The notes: a model not told the origin generated them from the letters alone. A stretch of DNA of 52,540 nt from Mycobacterium sp. E796 (GCF_001672815.1 NZ_LZKK01000304.1:1-52540); one strand, 5' to 3'; counted from the first letter of the stretch, positions 27,258 to 36,310 are shown. Numbers and translations are program-made.

Positions 27258-28746
27258 TCATCAGCCACAATGCCAGCGGGAAGATCGGCATCAGGCACAG
27301 GTACTCGATGTATTCCACGAACTTGCGGAACAGCGGGCTGTAGATGGTGTTGGGCACCACCGCCGCGGCTGTCATGCCCGCGGCCGGCAGCAGGACCAGG
27401 ATCGCCACGCTGATCGACACCGCCAGCGGAGACTGCAACCCCAGCGCGTAGCGCACCACGATCGCGGTGACGATGAGCACCGACGTCGCCGCCAGGGTGA
27501 TCGCCTGCCAGCGGTCCACGTACGAGCGGCCGCGGAGCATCAGGAAGCCGGCGGTGAAGCCCGCCAGGATCAGCGGCAGCCAGCGCTGGAACGTGTGCGG
27601 GTCCGACAGCGCGGTCAGCGACACGATCATCAGTATGCCGAGCCCCAACAGCAGGCCCGAGAGGAACGAGCGGGCGCGCTCGGCTTGCAGCACCACGTCC
27701 CGAACGGACGCCGGCCCCTCCAGGACCGGGGCGCCACCGTCGGCGCGCGTCACAGTGGTGGGCAGGTCCGGTCGCGCCTCGAACACCCACCGGCTGGTGG
27801 CCGACGGGAAGACGGGCAGCCGGATGCCGGCCAACCGCCGGGACAGCGCGGGCGCGCACTGGTAGCCGAGCACGCAGACCAGCACCACGCAGCTGAAGTT
27901 GGTCACCGCGCTGGTGTTCGCGACCATGCGCGCCAGGCTGGCGATCGCCGCCACGGCGCTGATGGTCACGATCGCGGTGTAGATGGCCAGCCGGCGACCA
28001 GTGAAGCGCAGGTTGAGCGACGCGCCAACCGCCAGGACGCCGAAGCCCAGCACCGCTTGCGGCGAGCCGACGCCGCCCGGCGGGGCGGAGGCCGCGGCCA
28101 CCGTGAGCGGCGCGAGGCCGCTCAGCAGCATGATGTCGGCGACCAGGCGGTCCGAATCGGTCTTCGCCCGCATCGCGAGCATGATGGCCACCGTCAACGC
28201 GATCGCGGCGATGATCGCCGAGTACACCGTGGGCAGCCACGAGTTGTGGTGCCAACGCCACCAGCCGAGCAGACCCGACGCCACGGTCACGCCGATGGCG
28301 ACCATCGAGGCGCCCACCTGGACCGCGACGACCGGGTCGATCGCAGCGAACCGCTTGCTCAGGTTTGCCGAGACGGCAGTGGAGATGTGCTCGATGACTT
28401 GCGACCGGTGCTCGGTGTCCGGCAGGAACCGGATCCACAGCCGGTCGCCGTCGTAGATGTCTTGCTCGGTCAGCGACTGCGTGGCCCGCAGCGGAGTGCC
28501 GTCGACGAGGCACAGCGACCACCTGCCGCGGCCGGTGGCCTCCAGTGGGGTCTCGCCGAGTTCCCGCAGCCGGCTGTTGACAACCTTCAACAGCGGGTCG
28601 GTCATCACCGAGACCGGTGCGTTGGCGTCCAGCAAGACGCCGATCTGGACACCCTCGCCGGCCATGACGCCGACGACTACCGCCCGAGGCTGTGCAATTC
28701 CCTCGATGTCTGCCTGTAGGGCATCAGCTACGCCGACTGCGGTCAT
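27229..28746 (-). CDS. eccD5: ESX-5 membrane channel component EccD5
   Basis: This is a 505-residue protein with an N-terminal ubiquitin-like domain (about 1-110, containing GVQIGVLLDANAPVSVMTDP) and about eleven membrane helices. EccD dimers line the membrane vestibule of the type VII secretion complex. ATG 28744-28746 overlaps the stop of a 43-codon ORF (28743-28874), so its translation may be coupled to that ORF. The end overlaps mycP5. Confidence 0.96.
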   Translation of the reverse strand: MTAVGVADALQADIEGIAQPRAVVVGVMAGEGVQIGVLLDANAPVSVMTDPLLKVVNSRLRELGETPLEATGRGRWSLCLVDGTPLRATQSLTEQDIYDGDRLWIRFLPDTEHRSQVIEHISTAVSANLSKRFAAIDPVVAVQVGASMVAIGVTVASGLLGWWRWHHNSWLPTVYSAIIAAIALTVAIMLAMRAKTDSDRLVADIMLLSGLAPLTVAAASAPPGGVGSPQAVLGFGVLAVGASLNLRFTGRRLAIYTAIVTISAVAAIASLARMVANTSAVTNFSCVVLVCVLGYQCAPALSRRLAGIRLPVFPSATSRWVFEARPDLPTTVTRADGGAPVLEGPASVRDVVLQAERARSFLSGLLLGLGILMIVSLTALSDPHTFQRWLPLILAGFTAGFLMLRGRSYVDRWQAITLAATSVLIVTAIVVRYALGLQSPLAVSISVAILVLLPAAGMTAAAVVPNTIYSPLFRKFVEYIEYLCLMPIFPLALWLMNVYAAIRYR

Positions 28747-28874
28747 CGCCCTGCACCCCCTGCCATTGTGAATGTGTAACCCCGTGTCGCCAGGCGCTCG
28801 AACGCCCCGGACGCCTCACTCGCCGAGGCGCTAAGGCCCCCTGAGAGGTACAGCCTGACCATTTCGGATTTCAT
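28743..28874 (-). CDS. 43-codon small ORF translationally coupled to eccD5
   Basis: The ORF starts at ATG 28872-28874 after aaggcgaggcag, and its TGA overlaps the eccD5 start (ATGA). The peptide begins MKSEMVRLYLSGGLSASASE and continues ASGAFERLATRGYTF. It is not similar to anything I recognise. It fills most of the 269-base gap between espG5 and eccD5. It may be a real small protein or a leader that sets eccD5 translation. Confidence 0.45.
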   Translation of the reverse strand: MKSEMVRLYLSGGLSASASEASGAFERLATRGYTFTMAGGAGR

Positions 28875-29015
28875 CTGCCTCGCCTTGCGCTAAGGAGTTG
28901 TGGTGACACTGCTTTGAAGATTTGCTGTGATGATTCTAGAGAAGTATGCCGTCTTCGCATCCCGACCGCATGTTGTCGGCAAAAGCGTTGGTAAAGTTTA
29001 TGTTTCGCGGCCACG

Positions 29016-29918
29016 TCACACCCTGCTGTGGGTTTTCCACTCGCCGTAGGGCAGCGTGTCCAGCACGGTCTTGATGCCAACCTGCACCAGTTGCGGGGTC
29101 GCCGGGCAGATCGCCAGCCACGCCTCCCCCGAACCCGCCGTGCGGGCTTGCTGGTACAGCGCGATGCGGCCGCCCGAACCGTCCTTCAGCGACAGGACCG
29201 AGGCGCTGGGGCCCTTGGCGTCGTCCCGGTATTGGCGCGCGTAGACGGCGACCTCGGCCGCGGGGTCCGACAGCGCCTGGCCCAGGGCGGCCACCGTCGC
29301 GGCGCTGATGCCCATCCGCCGCAGGTCTCCCCCGGAAAAGACGTTGAAGCCGGATTCCTGCCAGGACTTGGTCGCCTCCAGCATCTCCTCCAGCGGCACG
29401 TTGACCGCGTTGATCGCCGCGGGCTCCGCATGGTGGATCGACTCCAGACCGTCGATCACCAACGACGCGATCGAGGCGCTGTCGGCGACGGCGACGTCGT
29501 CGACGGTGATGTCACTGCCCACCCGGACGGCCGACACCCAGTGCTGGCCGCGGCGGGCCAGCACCACGCGGAACTCGTTGTCGGGGATGTCGCGCGAGCC
29601 GGGGGGCTGGTTCTCGTCGTCGACGACTCCGTACAGCAGCTTCCCCCGCGACAGCAGGGCCACGACCTCGAGGTCGGGCGCGGCGAGGACCCGCATTCGA
29701 GCCGCGACTTGTTCGTGCACCTCGTCGCCGACCACGATGCCCTGCTCACGCATCACCGCCATTCCGGGGTGTTCGTTGAGCCAGTCGCTCGAGTCGGTGG
29801 ACACGAACGGGCGGCAGCGCAATTCCGGCGCGACGTGGCGAATGTCGAGCAGCGCCTGAAGCATCCAGAAGCCGTCGACGTTGACGGTGATGTCGGTGCG
29901 GGTGCTCTGTTGGTCCAT
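29016..29918 (-). CDS. espG5: ESX-5 PE/PPE-specific chaperone EspG5
   Basis: The 300-residue cytosolic chaperone binds the tip of the PPE helical domain of ESX-5 PE-PPE pairs and keeps them soluble before export. The sequence (start MDQQSTRTDITVNVDGFWML) and length agree with EspG5. A TTG immediately before the ATG is ignored. It lies 90 bases after esxN, with a strong hairpin in between, and 141 bases before the small ORF ahead of eccD5. Confidence 0.95.
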   Translation of the reverse strand: MDQQSTRTDITVNVDGFWMLQALLDIRHVAPELRCRPFVSTDSSDWLNEHPGMAVMREQGIVVGDEVHEQVAARMRVLAAPDLEVVALLSRGKLLYGVVDDENQPPGSRDIPDNEFRVVLARRGQHWVSAVRVGSDITVDDVAVADSASIASLVIDGLESIHHAEPAAINAVNVPLEEMLEATKSWQESGFNVFSGGDLRRMGISAATVAALGQALSDPAAEVAVYARQYRDDAKGPSASVLSLKDGSGGRIALYQQARTAGSGEAWLAICPATPQLVQVGIKTVLDTLPYGEWKTHSRV

Positions 29919-29960
29919 CAATAGCCTCAGAAGTGGTCGAAGTTATGGAAACCGCAGGAC

Positions 29961-29993
29961 GCGGCAGCACACCAGGTTTCGGTGTGCTGCCGC
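29961..29993 (-). terminator. Strong hairpin between esxN and espG5
   Basis: A perfect 13-base stem (gcggcagcacacc with ggtgtgctgccgc) with a 7-base loop begins 15 bases after the esxN stop. There is no U-tract. It may end part of the PE19-esxM-esxN transcript or protect its 3' end, explaining different levels of secreted substrates and machinery. Confidence 0.6.
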
Positions 29994-30008
29994 GCCTGAA
30001 GTTGCGAG

Positions 30009-30293
30009 CTAGGCCCAGCTGGAGCCGACAGCGCTGTCCGTGCTGGACATGTTGCTGCCCGCCGTCTGCACCTTCTGGCCGTGAGCATTGGCCTGCTCGT
30101 AGATCACCTGGAAGTTGCGACCCAACTGGGTGATGAACTCCTGGCACGCCACCGAACCGGCGCCACCCCAGAAGTCACCAGCAGCCAGCACATCGCGAAC
30201 GATGGCCTGGTGCTCGGCCTCCAACGACGCGGCCTGGGCGCGAATCGTCGCACCATGGGCGTCCACATCGCCAAACTGGTAATTGATTGTCAT
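30009..30293 (-). CDS. esxN: Secreted WXG100 protein EsxN
   Basis: This is a 94-residue WXG100 protein with the turn W42-G-G44 between two helices. It forms a heterodimer with EsxM and is exported by ESX-5. The sequence is close to the EsxN family of M. tuberculosis (start MTINYQFGDVDAHGA). The gene is 50 bases after esxM, in the usual pair order. Confidence 0.96.
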   Translation of the reverse strand: MTINYQFGDVDAHGATIRAQAASLEAEHQAIVRDVLAAGDFWGGAGSVACQEFITQLGRNFQVIYEQANAHGQKVQTAGSNMSSTDSAVGSSWA

Positions 30294-30343
30294 GTTGGTG
30301 TTCTCCTAACGTCTCAAAGGGTACGCAACCTGCGCTTTTCGCG

Positions 30344-30640
30344 CTAGCTGCCGAGGATTTGCTGCGAGGCCTGCTCTTGCTGCTCGTAGTTGTTCGCGTC
30401 GCGGATCAGCCCGTCGCGCACACCGTGCAGCATGTTCACGATGTTGCGGAAGGCCTGATTCATCTGACCCATGGTGTCGTAGGAGGTCGCCTGCGCCTGG
30501 CCACTCCAGCCGGCACCGGCGATGTTCATCGACGACGCCCACATCTTGCGGGCCTCGTCCTCAACGGTCTGCGCGTGGACCTCAAAGCGCCCCGCCATCG
30601 CCCGCATCTCATGCGGGTCAGTCATAAAACGTGTTGCCAT
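30344..30640 (-). CDS. esxM: Secreted WXG100 protein EsxM
   Basis: This is a 98-residue WXG100 protein with W45-S-G47 and the C-terminal type VII secretion motif Y85-E-Q-Q-E89 (Y-x3-E). It is the partner of EsxN. The ribosome site aaggag lies ahead of ATG 30638-30640. It follows PE19 by 227 bases; this gap contains no gene I can support and may hold a promoter. Confidence 0.96.
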   Translation of the reverse strand: MATRFMTDPHEMRAMAGRFEVHAQTVEDEARKMWASSMNIAGAGWSGQAQATSYDTMGQMNQAFRNIVNMLHGVRDGLIRDANNYEQQEQASQQILGS

Positions 30641-30867
30641 GTTGGCTTTCTCCTTAATTCTGAGTGACTTGTATTCGGTTGTGAGTGACGCTGGCCGAAC
30701 GGTGACGCGCTAGCGCACCGTCAAGCCACATATAGAAAGACTTCCCCCGTACCGTCGGCCGGCGCCCGACGTGCGGACGTCAAGCGCCAACCGCGGCGAT
30801 TGCATCGACGTGAGTTCGGATCCCGGCCCAGCCGTCAGACCCGACATTCCAGAACCGCTGAACCTGA

Positions 30868-31167
30868 TCAGCCGGCGGCCGCAGCGTTGGCGGCTTCGGT
30901 CGCGGCGTACGAGCCCGAGCTGATTCCCAGCGTGCTCACGAACTGCTCGTGGATCGCGGCCGCCTGGGCGCTGACGGCCTGGTACATCTGCGCGTGGGCG
31001 GCGAACTGGGCCGCGGTCAGCGCCGATACCTCGTCGGCAGCTGCCGGCACTACGCCAGTCGTGGGCGCGGCCGCGGCCGCATTCTGCGCGCTGAGCGCCG
31101 AGCCGATCCCCTGCAGGCTCCCGGCCGCCGCGGCCAAGGCCTCCGGCTGTGTGGTCACGAACGACAT
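30868..31167 (-). CDS. PE19: PE protein, PE19 position
   Basis: This is a 99-residue PE-only protein starting MSFVTTQPEALAAAAGSLQ. It is predicted to form two helices that pair with a PPE partner, and carries the secretion motif in its C-terminal half. The protein is identical to the PE at 35795-36094, although the two genes differ at many third positions. The ribosome site gaggagg is upstream of ATG 31165-31167. PE19 has been linked to ESX-5 outer-membrane permeability in M. tuberculosis. Confidence 0.93.
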   Translation of the reverse strand: MSFVTTQPEALAAAAGSLQGIGSALSAQNAAAAAPTTGVVPAAADEVSALTAAQFAAHAQMYQAVSAQAAAIHEQFVSTLGISSGSYAATEAANAAAAG

Positions 31168-31258
31168 GTTTTTCCCTCCTCGATTGTCCCCCGCACTGCT
31201 CTGTGCAAGAGAGTAGATGACAGCATCCGTTTCAAGCTGATTCCGAGTCCACCTGTTC

Positions 31259-31270
31259 GCAATTGTTCAC
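31259..31270. promoter_or_regulatory. TGTTCA motif upstream of PE19
   Basis: The sequence caattgttcact is one of six matches to the pattern CCAA-n-TGTTCA(C/T)T seen in ESX-5 intergenic DNA. It lies about 92 bases before the PE19 start. The rest of the 354-base gap (31168-31521) has no supportable gene, only the hairpin near 31463. Confidence 0.3.
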
Positions 31271-31462
31271 TGGATGGCACGGCGAATTCACTTTTAGTAA
31301 CGACACAGTAACAGCGCCTGGCCGCTATCGCTGGCGTTCACAGGACCGTCACAGCAAACCTGGAAGGTCGACCCCTCCGGATTGCCGTCGAAGGCCGGTT
31401 GGCCAGCACGTATGGAGCTTAGCACCGATGCGGTGAAATCGCGCCGGAGCAAATGTCTTTGC

Positions 31463-31483
31463 CGGGCCCGCGGCGAGGGCCCG
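31463..31483 (-). terminator. Hairpin downstream of the PPE gene at 31522
   Basis: A perfect 7-base stem (cgggccc / gggcccg) with a 7-base loop lies 38 bases after the PPE stop. It may separate the PPE transcript from PE19-esxM-esxN. Confidence 0.4.
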
Positions 31484-31521
31484 CCCGGGCCGAGCGTCGG
31501 AACCATTCACCGGTCCGCCCG

Positions 31522-32751
31522 CTAGCCGGCGGCCGGCGGGCGGGCCATGACGACCGGTTTGAATCCGTACCGCGGTCCCGCTCCGGATCCGCCGGTGCCC
31601 GCCCCGGCCAGCGGCATGCCGCCCAGCAGGTTGCCGGGCGCCGCGTCGGGCGCCTCCCGGACGTTGCTCACCGGGATGGCCGTCGCGTGGCTGGGCGTCG
31701 AAACCGGTCCCGACCATGAGGCCGGTACCGTCAGCTTGCCGATCGAGGTGGCGCTGCCCAGGTGCGCCGCCACCGGCGGGGCGCCGCCGCCGAGCAATCC
31801 GCCCAGCCCGGGCAGGCCCTTGGGGACGGCAGCCGCGGCGGCCGGCACCGCCCCGCCGAGCGCGCCCACGGTCTTCGCGGTCTGCGTCAGCGAGTTGCCC
31901 ATGCCGATGCTGAAGTACGGCAGACCCTCGGTGTTGTAGAGGACGCCGGCGTAGGGCGACCACGCCGACATGAAGGCGGAAAGGCTGGCGCCCGGGAACG
32001 ACGGCGATCCGAAGAGGACCTGCCACACGGCGGACAGCGGCCCGTTGGCCGATGCCAGATACCACCATTCCTGTTGGAGCGGCGTGTAGAAAGGCGACGC
32101 CAGGCTCGCCAGTTGCGCGGAGATCTGGCTGATGGCGGTGTTGATCTGGTTCTGGATCGAGCTGACCGACGTGGTCGCGGCGGATGTCGTCGCGGCCGCC
32201 TGGATCGTCGAGGCGGCGGGATTCGCCACCGTCGGTGCCGAGGTGAACGGCGTGACGTTGGACGCCGCCGCCGAGTTACCGGCGTAGCTGTACATCGTCG
32301 CGGCGTCCTGGGCCCAGAATTCGGCGTACTGAGCTTCCAGCTGCGCGATGATCCCGGTGTTTTGCCCGATGACGTTGGTCGCCACCGCCTGGGCCAACTC
32401 GGCGCGGTTGGCCGCGATCAGCGGCGGGGGCACGATCGCGGCGAACGCGGCCTCGTAGGCCGCCGCGGCCGCGCTGGCCTGCGTGGCGGCCTGCTCGGCC
32501 TGGGCGGCGGTCGTACTCACCCACTCGACATACGGTTGCACCGCGGCGGCCATGGACCCCGAGGCCGGCCCGAGCCACTCCTCGCCGGCCAGCTGCGTCA
32601 CCACGTTCTCATAGCCCAGGGCGGCCGCGTTCAGCTCGGCGGCCAACGAGTTCCAGGCCGAGGCCGCGGTCACCAATGGTGTCGAGCCCACACCGGTGTA
32701 CAGGCGCGCCGAGTTGATCTCCGGCGGTAACGCACCGAAATCGATTGCCAT
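31522..32751 (-). CDS. PPE protein, ESX-5 locus
   Basis: This 409-residue PPE protein starts [20 protein letters not shown]. It shares the PPE25/PPE26-type middle segment NTEGLPYFSIGMGN and a C-terminal RYGFKPVVMARPPAAG. Its SVP motif is GKLTVPASW, a conservative change to TVP. It follows another PPE gene by 51 bases. It is expected to be bound by EspG5 and exported with one of the PE proteins. Confidence 0.92.
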   Translation of the reverse strand: MAIDFGALPPEINSARLYTGVGSTPLVTAASAWNSLAAELNAAALGYENVVTQLAGEEWLGPASGSMAAAVQPYVEWVSTTAAQAEQAATQASAAAAAYEAAFAAIVPPPLIAANRAELAQAVATNVIGQNTGIIAQLEAQYAEFWAQDAATMYSYAGNSAAASNVTPFTSAPTVANPAASTIQAAATTSAATTSVSSIQNQINTAISQISAQLASLASPFYTPLQQEWWYLASANGPLSAVWQVLFGSPSFPGASLSAFMSAWSPYAGVLYNTEGLPYFSIGMGNSLTQTAKTVGALGGAVPAAAAAVPKGLPGLGGLLGGGAPPVAAHLGSATSIGKLTVPASWSGPVSTPSHATAIPVSNVREAPDAAPGNLLGGMPLAGAGTGGSGAGPRYGFKPVVMARPPAAG

Positions 32752-32802
32752 GTCCTGACTCCTTCATCAGTCGCGGCCACGTTGGCCGCCTTGTACAGCT
32801 GG

Positions 32803-34047
32803 TTATCCGGCGGATGGTGGGCGGGCGAGCACGCTGCGCCTGAATCCGTATTCGCGGGGCGGAAAGGCGGAGCCCGAGCGTCGGCCGCCGGTGCCCATCG
32901 GCATGCCGCGCAGCAGCCCGTTGCCCGCACCCTGCGGGTCGGTGGCGTAGTCGACGGCGACCGCCTGGGCGGCCGATTCCTCGACCGCGCCGGGAGAGCC
33001 GGCCCAACCCTGCGGCACGGACAGCCCGCCGATCTTGGTGGCCGAGGACAAATTCGCCGCGATCCCGCCATGGCCGGCGGCGGCGCCGCTGCCGACGGCG
33101 CCTAGATGCAGGCCGGCAAACTGAGGTGTCGCGTACCAGGCGCCTTGCGCCCCGGCCGTCGTCCCACCGGGGCCGAAGGTGACCTGCTGCGCGATGGAGC
33201 CGAAGAATTGCATCAGCCCGGTGGAGAAGTAGGCGAGACCCACGGTGGTGCGCGACAGCGCGGTTCTGTTCGACACGTTGAGGGCGACGACCTGCTGCAC
33301 GATCCACCAGTTGTACGGGTTCAGCTGCGAAGCCAACGCCCCGGCCGAAAGCTGTTGCAGCGCTTGGTTTATCGACGTGAAGACGGACGTGATGGAAACC
33401 GTGTCGGCGGGGGTAAGGGCAAGCCCCGGGGTGGCCGCGGCCGCCTGGGGAGCGCCGGTGCCCGCCGGGGTGGCGACGGCCTGACCGACCGCGATCGCCT
33501 GGGCGGCCAGCCCGCCTTGGTCGGTGGCCTGTGCCGGCTCGGTGAACGGGGTCAACTGTGTAGCGCTCGCCGAGGCAGCCGCGTAGCCGTACATCGCCAT
33601 GGCGTCTTGGGCCCACATCTCGGCGTACTGGGCCTCGGTGGCGGCGATGGCCGGAAAGTTCTGTCCGAAGAAGTTGGTCGCAACCAGCGTGGCCAACAAA
33701 ACTCGGTTCGCCGCGATCAGCGGTGGCGGCACCGTCAACGTGAACGCGGTTTCGAAGGCGGCGGCTGCGGCTCTGGCCTGGTTCGCGGCCTCCTCGGCGA
33801 GCGCCGCGGCGGCGCCGAGCCATGAGACATAGGGCGTGGCGGCGGCCAGCATCGATCGCGACGCCGGCCCCAACCAGGGGGCGCTGGTCAACTCGGTGAT
33901 CACCGATGAGTAGCCCGTCGCCGTCAGACTCAACTCGCTGGCCAACCCATCCCAGGCCGAAGCCGCGGCCATCATCGAGCCGGAACCCGGGCCGGAATAG
34001 ATCCGGCCCGAGTTGATCTCTGGCGGTAGCGCCCCGAAGTCCAACAC
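32803..34047 (-). CDS. PPE protein, ESX-5 locus, behind a vestigial PE start
   Basis: This 414-residue PPE-SVP protein starts at GTG ([19 protein letters not shown]), with WLGPAS turn, SVP motif GGLSVPQGW and end [15 protein letters not shown]. Its middle ([26 protein letters not shown]) resembles the PPE at 36311 rather than the two other ESX-5 PPEs. The GTG abuts the TAG of an 8-codon ORF starting MSFES, suggesting loss of a PE gene and translational coupling to its remaining start. Confidence 0.92.
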   Translation of the reverse strand: MLDFGALPPEINSGRIYSGPGSGSMMAAASAWDGLASELSLTATGYSSVITELTSAPWLGPASRSMLAAATPYVSWLGAAAALAEEAANQARAAAAAFETAFTLTVPPPLIAANRVLLATLVATNFFGQNFPAIAATEAQYAEMWAQDAMAMYGYAAASASATQLTPFTEPAQATDQGGLAAQAIAVGQAVATPAGTGAPQAAAATPGLALTPADTVSITSVFTSINQALQQLSAGALASQLNPYNWWIVQQVVALNVSNRTALSRTTVGLAYFSTGLMQFFGSIAQQVTFGPGGTTAGAQGAWYATPQFAGLHLGAVGSGAAAGHGGIAANLSSATKIGGLSVPQGWAGSPGAVEESAAQAVAVDYATDPQGAGNGLLRGMPMGTGGRRSGSAFPPREYGFRRSVLARPPSAG

Positions 34048-34074
34048 CTATGAACCACCGGACTCGAACGACAT
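34048..34074 (-). CDS. 8-codon leader ORF, vestigial PE start
   Basis: The sequence ggagaaaacATGtcgttcgag closely matches the initiation region of the PE19 gene (aggagggaaaaacATGtcgttcgtg), then the ORF reads MSFESGGS and stops at TAG, directly followed by the GTG of the PPE gene. Confidence 0.45.
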   Translation of the reverse strand: MSFESGGS

Positions 34075-34506
34075 GTTTTCTCCGCAAGTTCGGGCTGAAG
34101 ACGACTTAGGGCAAGGAATTTTAGGAGGCTGTTCGCTAGAGAGGAGGCTAAGGCCCGTAATCCCGGCGCGGCGCAGGCCGAATTGCCCGGCCCGGGCGGC
34201 GACACCGGCACGCCCGGTGGCCGGAGAGCGACGGAAGCCTCGCTCGGTGAGGGGTAGCTCGCCGAAAAGCACCGGCCACCACCTGCGGAAATGAGTCATG
34301 GACGAGCCCTGCGCGTACCCAGCGCGCATCCCGAACCGGCCCGTTTTCGGGAGGGTCGGCGGGCCGAAAGTGACGAGGCCGGGTAAAAATCCGGCCGCAG
34401 TTAAAGCCGCCGAAGGGGTTGCCAGACGGGCGGCTCAGCCACCGCGAGCCGCGTTAGCGGAGTCCGGGTCGGCGCGCTCGTAGGGCGGCCGATGAGGCCC
34501 CGAAAC
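34075..34506. other. Intergenic region between two PPE genes
   Basis: I find no supportable gene. An open frame on the - strand (34048-34329) ends in the 8-codon leader but looks like read-through of non-coding DNA. The region probably holds the promoter for the PPE pair at 34047 and 32751, since a strong terminator-like hairpin closes the previous unit. Confidence 0.5.
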
Positions 34507-34548
34507 GCCGTCGTGGGCGCAGGCATTATTGCCTGCGCCCACGACGGC
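34507..34548 (-). terminator. Very strong hairpin downstream of the PE18-PPE pair
   Basis: A perfect 19-base inverted repeat (34507-34525 with 34530-34548) has a 4-base loop, ttat. It begins 20 bases after the PPE stop, and gcgtttcgg follows it on the transcript. Long GC-rich stems without a full U-tract are common mycobacterial terminators, so this probably ends the PE18-PPE transcript. Confidence 0.75.
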
Positions 34549-34567
34549 AGTTGTGACGGAAAGGCGG

Positions 34568-35782
34568 CTAGCCACCCAGGGGCGGCCGGGCCATGACGGT
34601 GGGACGGAACCCGTACCGGGGACCGGCACCGCTGGCGGCACCGGAGCCGACACCCGCCAGCGGCATGCCGCCCAGCAGGTTGCCGGGTCCCCCGGCCGCC
34701 TCCGGCGCAGCGCTGATGCTGCTGACCGGAATGGCGTGGGCCGCGGCCGCCGTCGGGGCGGTGGCCCCGGTCCACGAGACCGGCACCGACAACTTGCCCC
34801 CGATCGACGTCGCGCTCCCCAGATGCGCCGCCGCGCCGCCGGCACCGCCGCCCAGCAGGCCGCCCAGTCCGGGCAGGCCCTTCGGGACGGCGGCCGCGGC
34901 CGCCGCCGGGCCGGTGATGGCGCCGAGGGTCTTGGCCATCTGAACACCGAAGTTGCCCATACCAACGCTGAAGTACGGCAGACCCTCGGTGTTGTAGAAG
35001 AAGCTCGCGTAGTTCGAGTAGCCACCCAGCGCGGTACCGATGTTCGACGGCAGGATCGTCTGGCCGGTCAACAGGAACCAGATCTCGCTGATCAACGGGT
35101 TGGAGTTCGAGAACTGCGAGACAAACGAGTTCGTCGTGGCCGGGGAGCCGAGCGCGCCCAGCGCCTGCTGAATCTGGGTGAGATAACTCTGCAGGGTCTG
35201 CTGGATCGAGGCCGCCGGCGCCGCGGATTGGGTGACGGCCGCAGCCGCCGGGTTGGCGACGGTCGGCGCGTTTTGGAACGGTGTCACCTTGGCCGCCGCA
35301 GCGGACTGGTTGGCATAGCTGTACAACGCCGAGGCGTTCTGCGCCCAGAACTCGGCGTACTGGGCCTCCAGCTGCGCGATGATCCCGTTGTTCTGACCCA
35401 GGATGTTGGTGGCCTGAGCCTGTGCCAGCGTGGTGCGGTTGATGGCGATCGCCGGCGGGGGCACGACCGAGGCCAGCACCGTCTCATAGGCCGCCGCGGC
35501 CGACTGGGCCTGGGCGGCCGCTTCCTCGGCTTGACCGGCGGTCGTCGTCATCCACTGCACATAGGGCTGCGCCGCCGAGGCCATCGACGCCGAGGCCGGC
35601 CCAAGCCATTCCTCGCCGGCCAGCTGGGTGACGATCTGGTCGTAACCCAGGGCGGCCGACGTCAGCTCGGCGGCAATCCCGTTCCACGCCGAGGCGGCCG
35701 CCATCAGGGACGACGAACCCGGTCCCGCGTAGATCATCGCGGAACTGACCTCGGGAGGCAGCGTTCCAAGATCCATTGTCAT
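34568..35782 (-). CDS. PPE protein paired with PE18 (PPE26-like)
   Basis: This 404-residue PPE-SVP protein starts MTMDLGTLPPEVSSAMIYAG, with WLGPAS turn, middle segment NTEGLPYFSVGMGNF, SVP motif GKLSVPVSW and C-terminus YGFRPTVMARPPLGG. The gene starts 12 bases after PE18, the classic PE-PPE operon layout, so the products very likely form a heterodimer recognised by EspG5. By position and type it corresponds to PPE26. Confidence 0.93.
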   Translation of the reverse strand: MTMDLGTLPPEVSSAMIYAGPGSSSLMAAASAWNGIAAELTSAALGYDQIVTQLAGEEWLGPASASMASAAQPYVQWMTTTAGQAEEAAAQAQSAAAAYETVLASVVPPPAIAINRTTLAQAQATNILGQNNGIIAQLEAQYAEFWAQNASALYSYANQSAAAAKVTPFQNAPTVANPAAAAVTQSAAPAASIQQTLQSYLTQIQQALGALGSPATTNSFVSQFSNSNPLISEIWFLLTGQTILPSNIGTALGGYSNYASFFYNTEGLPYFSVGMGNFGVQMAKTLGAITGPAAAAAAVPKGLPGLGGLLGGGAGGAAAHLGSATSIGGKLSVPVSWTGATAPTAAAAHAIPVSSISAAPEAAGGPGNLLGGMPLAGVGSGAASGAGPRYGFRPTVMARPPLGG

Positions 35783-35794
35783 GTCCTAAACCCC

Positions 35795-36094
35795 CTAGCC
35801 GGCCGCGGCCGCGTTGGCCGCCTCGGTCGCCGCGTAGGACCCGGAGCTGATGCCCAGGGTGCTGACGAACTGCTCGTGGATGGCCGCGGCCTGAGCGCTG
35901 ACGGCCTGGTACATCTGGGCGTGCGCGGCGAACTGGGCCGCGGTCAGCGCCGACACCTCGTCGGCTGCAGCGGGCACCACACCGGTCGTCGGGGCTGCCG
36001 CCGCGGCGTTCTGGGCGCTCAACGCCGAGCCGATACCCTGCAGACTGCCTGCCGCCGCCGCCAACGCTTCGGGCTGTGTAGTCACAAACGACAT
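35795..36094 (-). CDS. PE18: PE protein, PE18 position
   Basis: This 99-residue PE protein is identical in sequence to the one at 30868-31167. ATG 36092-36094 has gaggagg upstream. It forms an operon with the PPE gene at 35782. Upstream are two TGTTCA motifs (36221-36254). Confidence 0.94.
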   Translation of the reverse strand: MSFVTTQPEALAAAAGSLQGIGSALSAQNAAAAAPTTGVVPAAADEVSALTAAQFAAHAQMYQAVSAQAAAIHEQFVSTLGISSGSYAATEAANAAAAG

Positions 36095-36220
36095 TTTCGT
36101 TTCCTCCTCAACTTTCAGGCTCGATGACCTTCAAGGAATGCTCTTCGCTGCTGAAGTTCGCTTCAGACAGGGCTTGCTAGTGAGACTAATTGGATCCCGT
36201 CGGGTCGCGCCTCCTTAGCG

Positions 36221-36254
36221 CCAACTGTTCATTGCTGGACAACTGCTGTTCACT
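36221..36254. promoter_or_regulatory. Two TGTTCA motifs upstream of PE18
   Basis: The sequence ccaactgttcatt (36221-36233) and tgttcact (36247-36254) match the repeated ESX-5 intergenic pattern. They lie about 130-160 bases ahead of the PE18 start. Confidence 0.3.
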
Positions 36255-36310
36255 CGGGGCAGCCCTGGGCAGGTTTGCCGGCTGAAAGGTCATCGTTCGC
36301 CGCCTCTCGA

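Noticed and set aside
34048..34329. A 93-codon open frame on the - strand before a PPE gene
   Set aside because: The peptide looks like translated non-coding DNA; only its last 8 codons have a ribosome site and PE-like start, recorded separately.
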